From JBBDXS01 sp040902195 (GTDB lineage Bacteria; Chloroflexota; Dehalococcoidia; DSTF01; RBG-16-68-14), in contig JBBDXS010000019.1 in assembly GCA_040902195.1 (NCBI GenBank), forward strand, positions 434,001 through 498,000: a stretch of DNA of 64,000 nucleotides, read 5' to 3'. A model generated the notes under the pieces. The model was not told the origin of the DNA and searched no databases. It saw nothing but the letters and a program-made list of their open reading frames with translations. Shown one piece after another: positions 33,774 through 41,343 of this stretch. A program made the position numbers and the translations under genes. The first letter of the stretch is position 1, and every line of letters starts with the position of its first letter.

Positions 33774-35024
33774 TCACGTCGCTTCGCGAAGCTCCGGGCG
33801 GCGCAAGAAGAAGTACGCGGACATGAGGCCGACGGCGACCGCACCAACGACAGCTGCAGCGGGTGCGTTGGCGAGCTGGGCGATCGCGCCGCCAACCAGG
33901 TTGCCGACGGGACTCATGCCGTAGAACGCGAGCGCCTGCACAGCCATGACGCGTCCCATCAGCCGGTCGGGCGTGTGCGACTGGATCAGCGTCATCGTCA
34001 AGTTCATGAAGAAGGCCGCGCCGAAGCCCCAGGCCACCATCGTGACGAGCGAGAGCGCGTACCAGCGCGAGAGCGCAAAGACTAAGAACACCACGGAGCC
34101 GATCAGAAGCGATATGAGCAGCACCTCGCCCTTGCGGGCGAAGTTGCCTCGTGAGGCGATGTAGATCGAGCCGGCGAACATGCCGGCGCCGAACGCCGCG
34201 CTGAGCATGCCGAGGCCGAGCGATCCGACGTCGAGGACATCGCGGGCGAAGATGGGCACAAGCGCCTGGTAGCTGCCCACGAAGAAGACGCCGGTGAACG
34301 CCGTGACGGCGAAGAGCGAGAGAATGAACGGGCTGTCCCCGATATGGGCGAGGCCTTCGCGCAGGTCGGCGAGGCCGGAGGCGCGCTTCTGCACGCGCTC
34401 GACGCGTGGTGAGCGCATCGAGAGGAGCCAGGGCAGCCCGACGGCCAGGAGCGCGACCTGCGCGATGAACGTGCCGCTGAAGCCCGTCGTGGCGAGAAGG
34501 ACTCCGGCAAAGGCAGGTCCGATCACGAACGACAGGTTCTGGATCAGGTTGTTGAGGACGATCGCGTTCATCAGCTTGTCGGGGCCGACGAGCGCGGGCA
34601 CAAGCGCCTGTCGCGGCGGCTGGCCGAGCGCCATCGCGCTGCCCATGGCGAACGCGAGAGCGAAGATCTCCCACGTCGTCACGATGCCGGCGACGATGAG
34701 CACGGTCAGGACGCCTGTCGCGGCGGTCGTCGCACCCTGGCTCACGATGAGTAGCCAGCGGCGGTCGACGCGGTCGGCCATGATCCCGGCGGGAAGCGAG
34801 AAGAGCGCGAGCGGCGCGCCCTGGACGAAGAGGACCGCGCCGACGAGAAAGCGCGAGTCGGTCATGTCGAGGACGAGCCAGCTCGTCGCGATCATGCCCA
34901 TGCCGCGCGAGACGTAGAACGAGAACGCGTTGAACCAGAGATAGCGGAAGTCGCGGACCTGCAGGGCGTCGAGCGCGGCGATGCGACCCGGGCCTGCAAC
35001 GTCGTGAGCGGTGTCCGTCGCCAT
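33774..35024 (-). CDS. MFS transporter (EntS-like, MFS_3 group)
   Basis: The 416-residue protein has twelve predicted membrane helices and the loop 2-3 signature LPAGIMADRVDRRWLL. LVPALVGPDKLMNAIVLNNLIQNLSFVIGPAFAGVLL matches the exporter group around enterobactin exporter EntS. Likely a drug or metabolite efflux pump in the cytoplasmic membrane. Its ATG overlaps the upstream stop by one base (TGATG), so it ends the five-gene minus-strand group that begins at 37739. Confidence 0.9.
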   Translation of the reverse strand: MATDTAHDVAGPGRIAALDALQVRDFRYLWFNAFSFYVSRGMGMIATSWLVLDMTDSRFLVGAVLFVQGAPLALFSLPAGIMADRVDRRWLLIVSQGATTAATGVLTVLIVAGIVTTWEIFALAFAMGSAMALGQPPRQALVPALVGPDKLMNAIVLNNLIQNLSFVIGPAFAGVLLATTGFSGTFIAQVALLAVGLPWLLSMRSPRVERVQKRASGLADLREGLAHIGDSPFILSLFAVTAFTGVFFVGSYQALVPIFARDVLDVGSLGLGMLSAAFGAGMFAGSIYIASRGNFARKGEVLLISLLIGSVVFLVFALSRWYALSLVTMVAWGFGAAFFMNLTMTLIQSHTPDRLMGRVMAVQALAFYGMSPVGNLVGGAIAQLANAPAAAVVGAVAVGLMSAYFFLRRPELREAT

Positions 35025-35488
35025 CAGCCGTCCGATCGCGGACCGAGGACCTCGTGGTTGCGCTGCTGCGCCTCGGCGCGCAGGTGCGTGATAATCGCGG
35101 CGCGAAGGTCGTGCAGCGACGGCTCGTTCCGTTCTTCCAGCAGGACTCCTGCCCGCCCGATGACGCCTCGCAGGCGCGTGTTCGTACTCGATAGCTCCGA
35201 GACGAGCACCGACGCGTCGGTCTCGTTCGCGAGCGCGCGCAGCTCGGCGGCGAGAGCGGCATCGATTGGCGTCAGCGTGTCGGCGGCCTCCCGGGCGATC
35301 GCGCGCATCGCGACGTTGTCGTCAACAAGACGCTGCGCCGCGCCGTCGACTTCGTTCGCGGCGATCCCGAGAAGCGCGTAGGTCAACATCAGCTCGGTGC
35401 GCCCGTGGTTTGTCTGCAGCTCGGGCAGGACGTACGTAAGGAGCGAGCCTTGCAGGCCGCGCAGGAGCTCTTCGGTGGTTGGTCGCAT
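35024..35488 (-). CDS. small helical protein paired with the APH-type kinase
   Basis: The 154-residue, nearly all-helical soluble protein has no Cys or catalytic signature. The start MRPTTEELLRGLQGSLLTYVLPEL resembles, from memory, the small DUF6285-type proteins often found beside ACAD10/11-like phosphotransferases. That is exactly its position here, so a regulatory or subunit role for the kinase is plausible. It is separated from the kinase by 136 bp containing a palindrome and overlaps the MFS gene by one base. Confidence 0.7.
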   Translation of the reverse strand: MRPTTEELLRGLQGSLLTYVLPELQTNHGRTELMLTYALLGIAANEVDGAAQRLVDDNVAMRAIAREAADTLTPIDAALAAELRALANETDASVLVSELSSTNTRLRGVIGRAGVLLEERNEPSLHDLRAAIITHLRAEAQQRNHEVLGPRSDG

Positions 35489-35554
35489 GATGCACCTCCG
35501 ATTGTGCGCAGGTGAACGTGTAGGTCGGGGCCTTTAGACGCCGACGCGACGCGC

Positions 35555-35576
35555 GCGAGGGTCTGAAGACCCTCGC
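35555..35576. repeat. palindrome GCGAGGGTCT-GA-AGACCCTCGC with CTACGAGG tail
   Basis: Ten-base perfect arms around GA, followed by CTACGAGG. It has the same architecture as 32522-32541 with a different stem sequence. Confidence 0.8.
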
Positions 35577-35624
35577 CTACGAGGTCTTCTACCACCCTCC
35601 CCCTAGCGATGACAACAGCGGCCC

Positions 35625-36605
35625 CTACGAGATGAGGCGCAGGAGCTCCGCTTCGATGTCGGCGTTCTGGAAGGTAGTGAAAGCGTGGATGGCGTCCTTG
35701 CTGCGTCCTTCGACAAACGAGCGCGCGCCGGTAACGAAGATCACAGCGAGCTTGAGGTTGCCGAGCACTTCCCAGAAGAGCGCGGCGTCCGGATCGACAG
35801 TGAGGCCGCTGGCCGCTTCGTAGCGGCGATAGAAGTCGTCGCGCTGAAGGAGGCCCCCTACTCTGCTATCGCCGGCCCAGCGCCAGGAACGGATGCAGAC
35901 CCACGCGACGTCCTCGATCGGGTCGCCGAGGTGGACCATCTCCCAGTCGAGGACGCCGGTGATGCGAGCGCTGTCGACGAGGAAGTTGCCGGTGCGATAG
36001 TCCGCATGCACGATCGATACCTTCTGCGCGACAGGCTGGTGCGCGCGCAGCCATGCGATCGCCAGCTCGAGCGCAGGCTGCGGCTCGAGCTGCTCCTTGC
36101 GCATGATGCGCTCCCAGCGGTCGATCTCGTGCGCGGCGGGCGAGCCGTCCGGCGCATCGAGAAAGTCGAGGCCGGAGGTATCGATGGCGTGGATGCGCGC
36201 GAGGATGTCGACCTTCTGCTGCGCGATCGCTGCGGCGTGCGGGCTCGCGATGACGGACTGCGGCGAGGCGTCGCCCGGTACGCGCGCCATGACGAAGAAG
36301 GCCCGCTCGAGCCACTGCGGGTCGGTCTCGACCCAGAAGACCTCGGGCACCGGGACGCCGCTGCCCTGGAGCGCCTGATAGATGCTGAACTCGACGTAGC
36401 GCTCGGTCTCCAGCAGCGAGGCCTCGGGATCGCGGCGGATGATCAGGCCGCGGCCGGCGCGCGCCTTGCCTTCGCGCCAGGTGGCGTCGCACGACCACGT
36501 CTCGCGCGACGCGCCGCCGGAGATGCGCTCGAGCTGGGAGACCTCGATCTCCTTCGCGCCGGGCATCTTGTGCTGGAGGAAGGCTGCGACCTGCTCGGGC
36601 TGCAC
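35625..36605 (-). CDS. APH/choline-kinase-family phosphotransferase (ACAD10/11-like)
   Basis: The 326-residue kinase-fold protein has IVHADYRTGNFLVD (HxDxxxxN catalytic loop), GVLDWEMVHLGDP (the DxE/D metal motif) and an N-lobe beginning EVSQLERISGGASRETW. In bacteria and mitochondria the ACAD10/11-like members phosphorylate 4-hydroxyacyl-CoAs or sit in fatty-acid degradation loci. That fits the acyl-CoA genes elsewhere in the window, though not adjacent. The start is GTG at 36605, one base after the hydrolase stop. Confidence 0.88.
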   Translation of the reverse strand: MQPEQVAAFLQHKMPGAKEIEVSQLERISGGASRETWSCDATWREGKARAGRGLIIRRDPEASLLETERYVEFSIYQALQGSGVPVPEVFWVETDPQWLERAFFVMARVPGDASPQSVIASPHAAAIAQQKVDILARIHAIDTSGLDFLDAPDGSPAAHEIDRWERIMRKEQLEPQPALELAIAWLRAHQPVAQKVSIVHADYRTGNFLVDSARITGVLDWEMVHLGDPIEDVAWVCIRSWRWAGDSRVGGLLQRDDFYRRYEAASGLTVDPDAALFWEVLGNLKLAVIFVTGARSFVEGRSKDAIHAFTTFQNADIEAELLRLIS

Positions 36606-36606
36606 G

Positions 36607-37320
36607 CTACACCCCCATGTCGCCGACCAAGCGGAGCAGTGCCTCGCTTACCGCGGTCGGGTCGACCAGCATGTGGAAGTGGCCGCCGGGCAATTCGCGG
36701 AATGCCCAGCCGCAAGTGGACGCCCGGCGCGCGTCAGCTTCGTAGGGGGGGCTGAACAGGACGTAGGCGCAACGTGCGTCGGGCCAACCGACGGGAACTG
36801 GCAGCGGCTCTTCGTAGACAGCGAGCTCGACATCAGGCACCTCAGCGATGAATCGCCGCCGGAGCGAGGCATCTTCGATGCCGACGGCTCGCAGGAGCGC
36901 CTCATCCCGCCAAACGCCGGGAATCATTCCATCGACGGCTGTTGCGCGGAACCGCTCGGCGTCGGCAGGGTCGAAGAGGTCGAGTCGGCTCTGCCCATCC
37001 TTCCCCGGCAGTGCGGCGTCCACGAAGAGGTAGACAGCGACGCGATGGCCGACGCTGTGGCCTATCGCCGGCAGCAGCGGGCCAGCTCCGCTGTGTGCTA
37101 CGAGGACGACGGGGCGGTCGTGCGGGACGCCTCGCAGGGCGGACGTTACCGCCTCGACGTGGCTCGACCAGTGTTGGCCTTCATGGGGAGAAGTGGCGAA
37201 GAGCGATGGCGTCATGGCCTCATGGCCGCGCGCGCGGAGCTGCTCGGCAACGAGGCTCCAGCTAAGCGGCCCGACAAGCGGGCTGTGGATGAGCACAAAC
37301 AGCGGCGCTATTTCAGTCAT
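36607..37320 (-). CDS. alpha/beta hydrolase
   Basis: This is a 237-residue hydrolase. The ATG at 37320 overlaps the stop of the upstream gene (ATGA). The much longer open frame upstream is antisense-like low-complexity Arg-rich sequence and not coding. It has FVLIHSPLVGPLSW (oxyanion loop), VLVAHSGAGPLL (nucleophile Ser), a mid-domain Asp and GGHFHML (catalytic His). Substrate unknown. Expected cytosolic esterase or lactonase. Confidence 0.87.
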   Translation of the reverse strand: MTEIAPLFVLIHSPLVGPLSWSLVAEQLRARGHEAMTPSLFATSPHEGQHWSSHVEAVTSALRGVPHDRPVVLVAHSGAGPLLPAIGHSVGHRVAVYLFVDAALPGKDGQSRLDLFDPADAERFRATAVDGMIPGVWRDEALLRAVGIEDASLRRRFIAEVPDVELAVYEEPLPVPVGWPDARCAYVLFSPPYEADARRASTCGWAFRELPGGHFHMLVDPTAVSEALLRLVGDMGV

Positions 37321-37739
37321 CGCTGGTCTTTGCGCACGACGAATCGCGTGCCGTAGTAACGGTCGTCGAAGCGCAGCTCCTTGTTGTCGACGAGGCGGCC
37401 GGAGGCGAGTCCGGCGGCCTGCATCTCGGCCCAGGCGACGGCGTCCTCGCCGTTGCGGAGCGCGCTCTTCTTCGGGATGACGGCCCAGACCGCACCCGCA
37501 GGCGGGATCTTGCGTTCGAGCGCGTCGAAGGCCATCCGCAGATCGTCGCGCGGTTCGAGCCAGGCGAGGATGACGTCCGCCGTGCGTGCTTTCGACGCCG
37601 TCGCCCAGCTCGCTGCGTCTGCGGCCTTCTCGAGCGCGGCCGCCCACGCGTCGGGTGCGCGCACAAGGCCGAGGCGCTGCCCCGGCTTCAGGCCGAGCTT
37701 GGTGAGGAATGCCGCGTCGATCGCGAGAGAGTCCGTCAT
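37317..37739 (-). CDS. DUF3052-like protein
   Basis: The 140-residue protein has LGLKPGQRLGLVRAPDAW at the start, ADVILAWLEPRDDLRMAFDALERKIPPAGAVWAVIPKKSA in the middle and LVDNKELRFDDRYYGTRFV at the end. This is the pattern of the DUF3052 family, whose members have no assigned function. It is the first gene of the minus-strand group 37739-33774 and lies 73 bp downstream (in its direction) of the tRNA gene. Confidence 0.8.
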   Translation of the reverse strand: MTDSLAIDAAFLTKLGLKPGQRLGLVRAPDAWAAALEKAADAASWATASKARTADVILAWLEPRDDLRMAFDALERKIPPAGAVWAVIPKKSALRNGEDAVAWAEMQAAGLASGRLVDNKELRFDDRYYGTRFVVRKDQR

Positions 37740-37764
37740 CGTGTGGTGAAATCGCTAACGTCCG

Positions 37765-37811
37765 AGCTCGCAGTCTTCGAGCTTCCAGCTTCGAGCATCG
37801 AGTTTCGAGTG
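37765..37811. repeat. degenerate CTTCGAG tract
   Basis: A 47-bp run of loosely repeated CTTCGAGC/ATCGAGTT units with a period of about 7-9 bp between the tRNA 3' end and the DUF3052-like gene. It is another member of the short-period intergenic tracts. Confidence 0.6.
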
Positions 37812-37887
37812 TGGTGGGCCCGCCTGGATTCGAACCAGGGACCAACCGGTTATGAGCCGGCCGCTCTAACCACTGAGCTACGGGCCC
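37812..37887 (-). tRNA. tRNA with CAT anticodon (Ile2 or elongator Met)
   Basis: The 76-nt gene has a GGGCCCG/CGGGCCC acceptor stem, A discriminator and encoded CCA. The D-arm is TAGCTCAGTGGTTAGAGC, the T-arm GGTTCGAATCC, and the anticodon loop CTCATAA (CAT). The variable region TTGGTC and the overall sequence are closest, from memory, to E. coli tRNA-Ile2, whose C34 becomes lysidine. Elongator Met remains possible. The first 15 nt of the gene are repeated in the tandem array upstream. Confidence 0.92.
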
Positions 37888-37899
37888 TCGCTTCGACGG

Positions 37900-37905
37900 A
37901 TCATA
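37900..37905 (-). promoter_or_regulatory. extended -10 box of the tRNA promoter
   Basis: Minus-strand TGCTATGAT, an extended -10, ends 13 nt before the mature tRNA 5' end. No clear -35 hexamer is present, which an extended -10 can tolerate. The same box is copied in every unit of the 112-bp tandem array. Confidence 0.55.
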
Positions 37906-37983
37906 GCACGATGAGAGGGGATCGACCGAGTCGCGATCGAGAGCGGCCGATTATTTGGAACGCGCGACAAGCCGCGCGGGGCC

Positions 37984-38083
37984 NNNNNNNNNNNNNNNNN
38001 NNNNNNNNNNNNNNNNNNNNNNNNNNNNNNNNNNNNNNNNNNNNNNNNNNNNNNNNNNNNNNNNNNNNNNNNNNNNNNNNNNN
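37984..38083. other. 100-N scaffold gap
   Basis: A run of exactly 100 Ns inside the tandem array. It is probably an assembly break caused by the repeat, so the true number of units is unknown. Confidence 0.99.
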
Positions 38084-38410
38084 AGTCGCGATCGAGAGCG
38101 GCCGATTATTTGGAACGCGCGACAAGCCGCGCGGGGCCTCTGAGCTACGGGCGCTCGCTTCGACGGATCATAGCACGATGAGAGGGGATCGACCGAGTCG
38201 CGATCGAGAGCGGCCGATTATTTGGAACGCGCGACAAGCCGCGCGGGGCCCCTGAGCTACGGGGCCTTGCTTCGACGGATCATAGCACGATGAGAGGGGA
38301 TCGACCGAGGCGCGATCGAGAGCGGCCGATTATTTGAACGCGCGACAAGCCGCGCGGGGCCTCTAAGCTACGGCCCACACGGATGCGATTGTAGCCCAGA
38401 GAAACGAAAG

Positions 38411-38462
38411 GAGCCCTTCCGAGGAAGGACTCTTCGTTGTCTAGACGAGGGTGGTCGTCTAG
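38411..38462 (-). terminator. double hairpin downstream of the 72-residue gene
   Basis: GAGCCCTTCC-GA-GGAAGGACTC (38411-38432) forms a hairpin followed on the minus strand by CTTTCGTTTC. CTAGACGA-(6)-TCGTCTAG (38441-38462) is a second perfect 8-bp-arm hairpin that overlaps the stop codon. Confidence 0.6.
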
Positions 38463-38677
38463 TAGCCGCCGACGAGCTCCTGCTCGCGGTCGAGGTCAAA
38501 CGGCACGGTGTCGGCAAACGGGTCCTGAGGCTGTCGTGCCTCGACCCGGTCGCCGCCGGTGTCGTCCTGGCGTGGCTCCCCGAGGATGAGCTGCCAATCG
38601 GGGCGTCCGCCAGAGACCAAGAACGCGTAGGCGATGAGCCCGAGGCGGTCGGCGGCGCTGCGAAGCGCTGCGTCCAT
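38459..38677 (-). CDS. 72-residue protein of unknown function
   Basis: GGAGGAGG 8 nt upstream of the ATG at 38677 defines the start. The peptide MDAALRSAADRLGLIAYAFLVSGGRPDWQL is amphipathic, and the second half is acidic and Asp/Glu/Gln-rich (DPFADTVPFDLDREQE). No family is recognised. It is flanked by the tandem array and a divergent leaderless gene. The ribosome site and double terminator argue that it is expressed. Confidence 0.6.
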   Translation of the reverse strand: MDAALRSAADRLGLIAYAFLVSGGRPDWQLILGEPRQDDTGGDRVEARQPQDPFADTVPFDLDREQELVGGY

Positions 38678-38817
38678 GGTGTTGCCTCCTCCGCTCTGCG
38701 TCTCGTTCATCTCATGTACTACGCTACACCCGTCCGGACATAAGTGCAAGACTTCACAAGTTAAATCGGTGTTAAGGAACGTCGAACGGAGCGGGCGCGA
38801 GGGGGTATGCTGGACGC

Positions 38818-39738
38818 ATGGGTGGACATCCTCGGTTTACGCGCACAGCTGTGGCAACGGACCTGTTCCGGCACATGCGGCCTCAGGGCAAGGTTGCCGT
38901 CGTTCTTACGCTGCTCGTGGCCGCATTCGAGTACTGGCGCGACGAGGGGCCGACCGATCTGCAACTTCCACTCGTTTCGGATGTCTTTTCATGGCTACCG
39001 TCGTGGGGATGGCTGACTATTGGGCTTTGTTTGGCTCTGGGCTTCTTGTTTGAGGGAGCCTATCGGGAAATCGTCCGGCTGCGCGTTCTCCTAGAGCCGG
39101 ATGTTGAGCCTCGCGCGCCCGCCGAGAAGGGCCTACTCGACTTCGCGCCGGACGGCATCGAGGCAATGCAAATCCTTACCAAGCAGCTCCAGATCATCAT
39201 CAAGAGTATGTCCAGACTGAACCCAAAGCTTCAGCGTCATGTGAGCCGGTTCCAACAGGTTGCCGATGATCCCCAACGTCGACGTAAACGCGCTGCGGAT
39301 GCCGCAGGCGATATAGATGAGCACGCTCAGGTGGTCGAGGCATGCACGACGGTAATGCGGTCTTGTGCAACTGATCTTGCGGAAAACTACGTCGCATATT
39401 TTGAGACCGTGGGCGAAGAGGCCATCGTCAGCCAACGGCAGAAAATTGTGCAGTTTAGGGCCGAACTGCTCGACATGATAAAGAACTCCAAAACGAGCCG
39501 AGTACAGGGAATTACTGGGTATCGGGATAGCGTTGCCAATCTCCGTCAGCTCAAGCTAAGTCAAGCCCTAAATGAAAGCAGCGATAGGCTAACGGCGGTG
39601 CTAGATGACGTAATCTCGATCATGCAGGAGATTGAGGCCTCATGCCGGAAAATCGTCAGGGCCATCGACGCTCGCGTCACGCCTCGGAAGCAATCAACTG
39701 GTCGTAAGGCAAAGCCTCGGCCGCAACTAACGCCATGA
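38818..39738 (+). CDS. membrane protein with long helical cytoplasmic part
   Basis: The 306-residue protein has two predicted membrane helices (about 25-42 and 60-80), then a long, mostly helical soluble region (100-285) with possible coiled coil, and a basic tail. No known domain is recognised. A -10-like TATGCT ends 6 nt before the ATG and no Shine-Dalgarno is seen, again suggesting a leaderless message. Composition drops below that of neighbouring genes, and the protein may be strain-specific. Confidence 0.7.
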   Translation: MGGHPRFTRTAVATDLFRHMRPQGKVAVVLTLLVAAFEYWRDEGPTDLQLPLVSDVFSWLPSWGWLTIGLCLALGFLFEGAYREIVRLRVLLEPDVEPRAPAEKGLLDFAPDGIEAMQILTKQLQIIIKSMSRLNPKLQRHVSRFQQVADDPQRRRKRAADAAGDIDEHAQVVEACTTVMRSCATDLAENYVAYFETVGEEAIVSQRQKIVQFRAELLDMIKNSKTSRVQGITGYRDSVANLRQLKLSQALNESSDRLTAVLDDVISIMQEIEASCRKIVRAIDARVTPRKQSTGRKAKPRPQLTP

Positions 39739-39759
39739 GCGTGTCGCGGAGTTACGGCC

Positions 39760-39797
39760 GCCCGCCGAGGCGGGCGAGGGCGGCCGGATGGCCGCCC
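39760..39797. repeat. two adjacent palindromes with CTACGGG tail
   Basis: GCCCGCC-GA-GGCGGGC (39760-39775) is followed at 39778-39797 by GGGCGGCC-GGAT-GGCCGCCC and CTACGGG. Confidence 0.75.
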
Positions 39798-39891
39798 CTA
39801 CGGGCGCCTCGCCACATCGGTGACTGAGGTCCTTCGCCTCTTCGCCTGCGGCGAACGGCTCAGGATGACAGCAGAAGGCTCGTCCGGCGCT

Positions 39892-39931
39892 GACAGGCTG
39901 TCTCCTAAGGCGACTCTGCGAGAAGCCTGTC
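39892..39931. repeat. 40-bp dispersed repeat, copy 1
   Basis: GACAGGCT...AGCCTGTC arms enclose TGTCTCCTAAGGCGACTCTGCGAGA-type sequence. Almost the same element lies on the other side of the acyl-CoA dehydrogenase gene (41289-41329), and an inverted relative lies at 42617-42647. Confidence 0.85.
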
Positions 39932-39948
39932 CCACGATAGAGCCCGGC

Positions 39949-39964
39949 GCGCACAGCTGTGCGC
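39949..39964. repeat. palindrome GCGCACAGCTGTGCGC with CCCTAC tail
   Basis: Perfect 16-bp palindrome 30 bp after the acyl-CoA dehydrogenase stop. The near-identical element at 50869-50888 follows the acyl-CoA ligase gene. Confidence 0.8.
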
Positions 39965-39994
39965 CCCTACCCGCCCCACGCTCCGGCTCACGGG

Positions 39995-41272
39995 CTAGAA
40001 GATCGTATCTCCCCGGAGGAGCTGGCGGGCGATGGTGCGGCGCTGGATCTCGGCGGTGCCGTCCGGTATGCGAACGGTGCGAATGGCGCGGTAGCCGTCC
40101 TGGAACGGCAGCTCGCTGGAGAGGCCCATGCCTCCGTGAATTTGAATGGCGCGGTCCATCACGCGTTCCGCAGCTTCGACCGAGTACGCCTTCGCGATGC
40201 TGATCTCCTTGACGGGCATGCGGCCGCCGGCGCGAACGCCGTCGAGGAGCTGCGTGGTACGGAGGACCGTCTGCTTTGCGCTGAAGATGTCGATGGCCGA
40301 CTCCGCGAGCATGAACTGGATCGCCTGATGGTCCGCCAGCGGCTGGCCGAAGGTGTGCCGCTGCTTCGCGTACTCTAGCGAGCGGTCGAGCGCCCATTCA
40401 GCCATGCCCAGGCAGATGGCGGCGATGCACATGCGCCCCTCCGAGATGCCGAACATGCCGACCTGGAAACCCTGGTCCACCGTGCCCATGACGCGATCGT
40501 TGGGGACGCGCACGTCGTCGAGGGCGATGATGCCGCAGTCGCTGGCGAAGTGGCCCATGACGCCCAGGACGGCCTCGACGCTATAGCCCGGCGTCGTAGC
40601 ATCGACGAGGAAGCAGGTGATACCGCCCTTGCGCTTCGCGACGAGATCGGGGTCGGTGACGGCGAAGACGGCGGCGTGGTCGGCGTAGGGAGCGTTGGTG
40701 ATCCACTGCTTCGTGCCGCTGATCACCCACTCGTCCCCGTCGCGGCGGGCCTTGGACTTGATGCCCCAGACATCGGAGCCGGCGTCGGGTTCGGTGAGGC
40801 CGAAGCAGACGGTCTTTTCGCCGGCGAGGAGGCCGGGCAGCACGTCGCGCCGGATCGCGTCGCCGACGCCCAGGAACATATGGGTTGGCCCATCGACAAA
40901 GCTTGCGAGCAAGGGCATGGTGAGGAAGCCGTTCGACCAGCCGATGAGCAGCCGGCCCGGGCCGTAGCGGCGGTAGACGGCCTCCAGCACTAGCGCGGCG
41001 AGCTCGAAGGGCATGCCGCCGCCGCCGACCTCTTTGGGGCTGAGCATGGTATAAAAGCCGGCCTGGGCCGACTTGCGCCGGACGGTGAGACGGGCCTCGG
41101 CGATCTCGTCGACGAGGCGGCCGTCGTCTTTGAAGAGACGGCGCTCGTTGGACAAGATCTCGCGGTACTGCTCCTCCATCGGCAGGATCTCCGCGTCGAT
41201 AAACGCACAGATGCCGTCGATGACGCCCTTAGCGAGCCCTTCGATGTCCTGGATGTCGGTTGCGTCGGTCAT
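39995..41272 (-). CDS. acyl-CoA dehydrogenase
   Basis: This 425-residue FAD enzyme is expected to introduce the alpha,beta double bond in acyl-CoA during beta-oxidation. It has CFGLTEPDAGSDVWGIKSKA (FAD/substrate loop), WITNAPYADHAAVFA, GRMCIAAICLGMAEWALDRSLEYAKQRHTFG and the C-terminal IQIHGGMGLSSELPFQ-RTVRIPDGTAEIQR region with the usual ADP-binding and active-site segments. The ATG at 41272 has AGGAGG upstream; the longer frame is non-coding. Flanking 40-bp repeats isolate the gene, and thiolase is the next gene upstream on the same strand. Confidence 0.93.
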   Translation of the reverse strand: MTDATDIQDIEGLAKGVIDGICAFIDAEILPMEEQYREILSNERRLFKDDGRLVDEIAEARLTVRRKSAQAGFYTMLSPKEVGGGGMPFELAALVLEAVYRRYGPGRLLIGWSNGFLTMPLLASFVDGPTHMFLGVGDAIRRDVLPGLLAGEKTVCFGLTEPDAGSDVWGIKSKARRDGDEWVISGTKQWITNAPYADHAAVFAVTDPDLVAKRKGGITCFLVDATTPGYSVEAVLGVMGHFASDCGIIALDDVRVPNDRVMGTVDQGFQVGMFGISEGRMCIAAICLGMAEWALDRSLEYAKQRHTFGQPLADHQAIQFMLAESAIDIFSAKQTVLRTTQLLDGVRAGGRMPVKEISIAKAYSVEAAERVMDRAIQIHGGMGLSSELPFQDGYRAIRTVRIPDGTAEIQRRTIARQLLRGDTIF

Positions 41273-41288
41273 GCCGGCCTCCTCTCCC

Positions 41289-41329
41289 GACAGGCTGTCT
41301 CCTATAGGCGACTCTGCGAGAAGCCTGTC
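41289..41329. repeat. 40-bp dispersed repeat, copy 2
   Basis: Differs from copy 1 (39892-39931) mainly by CCTATAGG against CCTAAGG in the middle. Same orientation. It fills the gap between the thiolase and acyl-CoA dehydrogenase genes. Confidence 0.85.
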
Positions 41330-41343
41330 CCTCGGGATAAAGG

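Larger units (their letters stand above)
37873..38373. repeat. 112-bp tandem array derived from tRNA 5' end plus promoter
   Basis: Units begin at 37873, 38140, 38252 and 38363 (spacing 112 and 111 bp), with the scaffold gap interrupting the array after the first unit. Each full unit holds, in minus-strand reading, a G+C-rich leader, the extended -10 TGCTATGAT and the first 15 or so nt of the tRNA (GGGCCCGTAGCTCAG) with small changes. The outer copies end in mutated tRNA fragments, so only the innermost one is a real gene. A one-base deletion marks the third unit. Confidence 0.9.

Noticed and set aside
36607..37845. Reading the hydrolase as a 412-residue protein
   Set aside because: The first 175 codons are Arg-rich antisense-like sequence through the DUF3052-like and tRNA regions; the ATGA-coupled ATG at 37320 begins the homology.
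37873..38373. CRISPR array
   Set aside because: The repeat unit is 112 bp with no unique spacers and contains tRNA 5' sequence; it is a tandem duplication.
38140..38373. Extra tRNA genes in the tandem array
   Set aside because: Only about 15 nt of the tRNA 5' end is present in each unit; anticodon and T-arms are missing.
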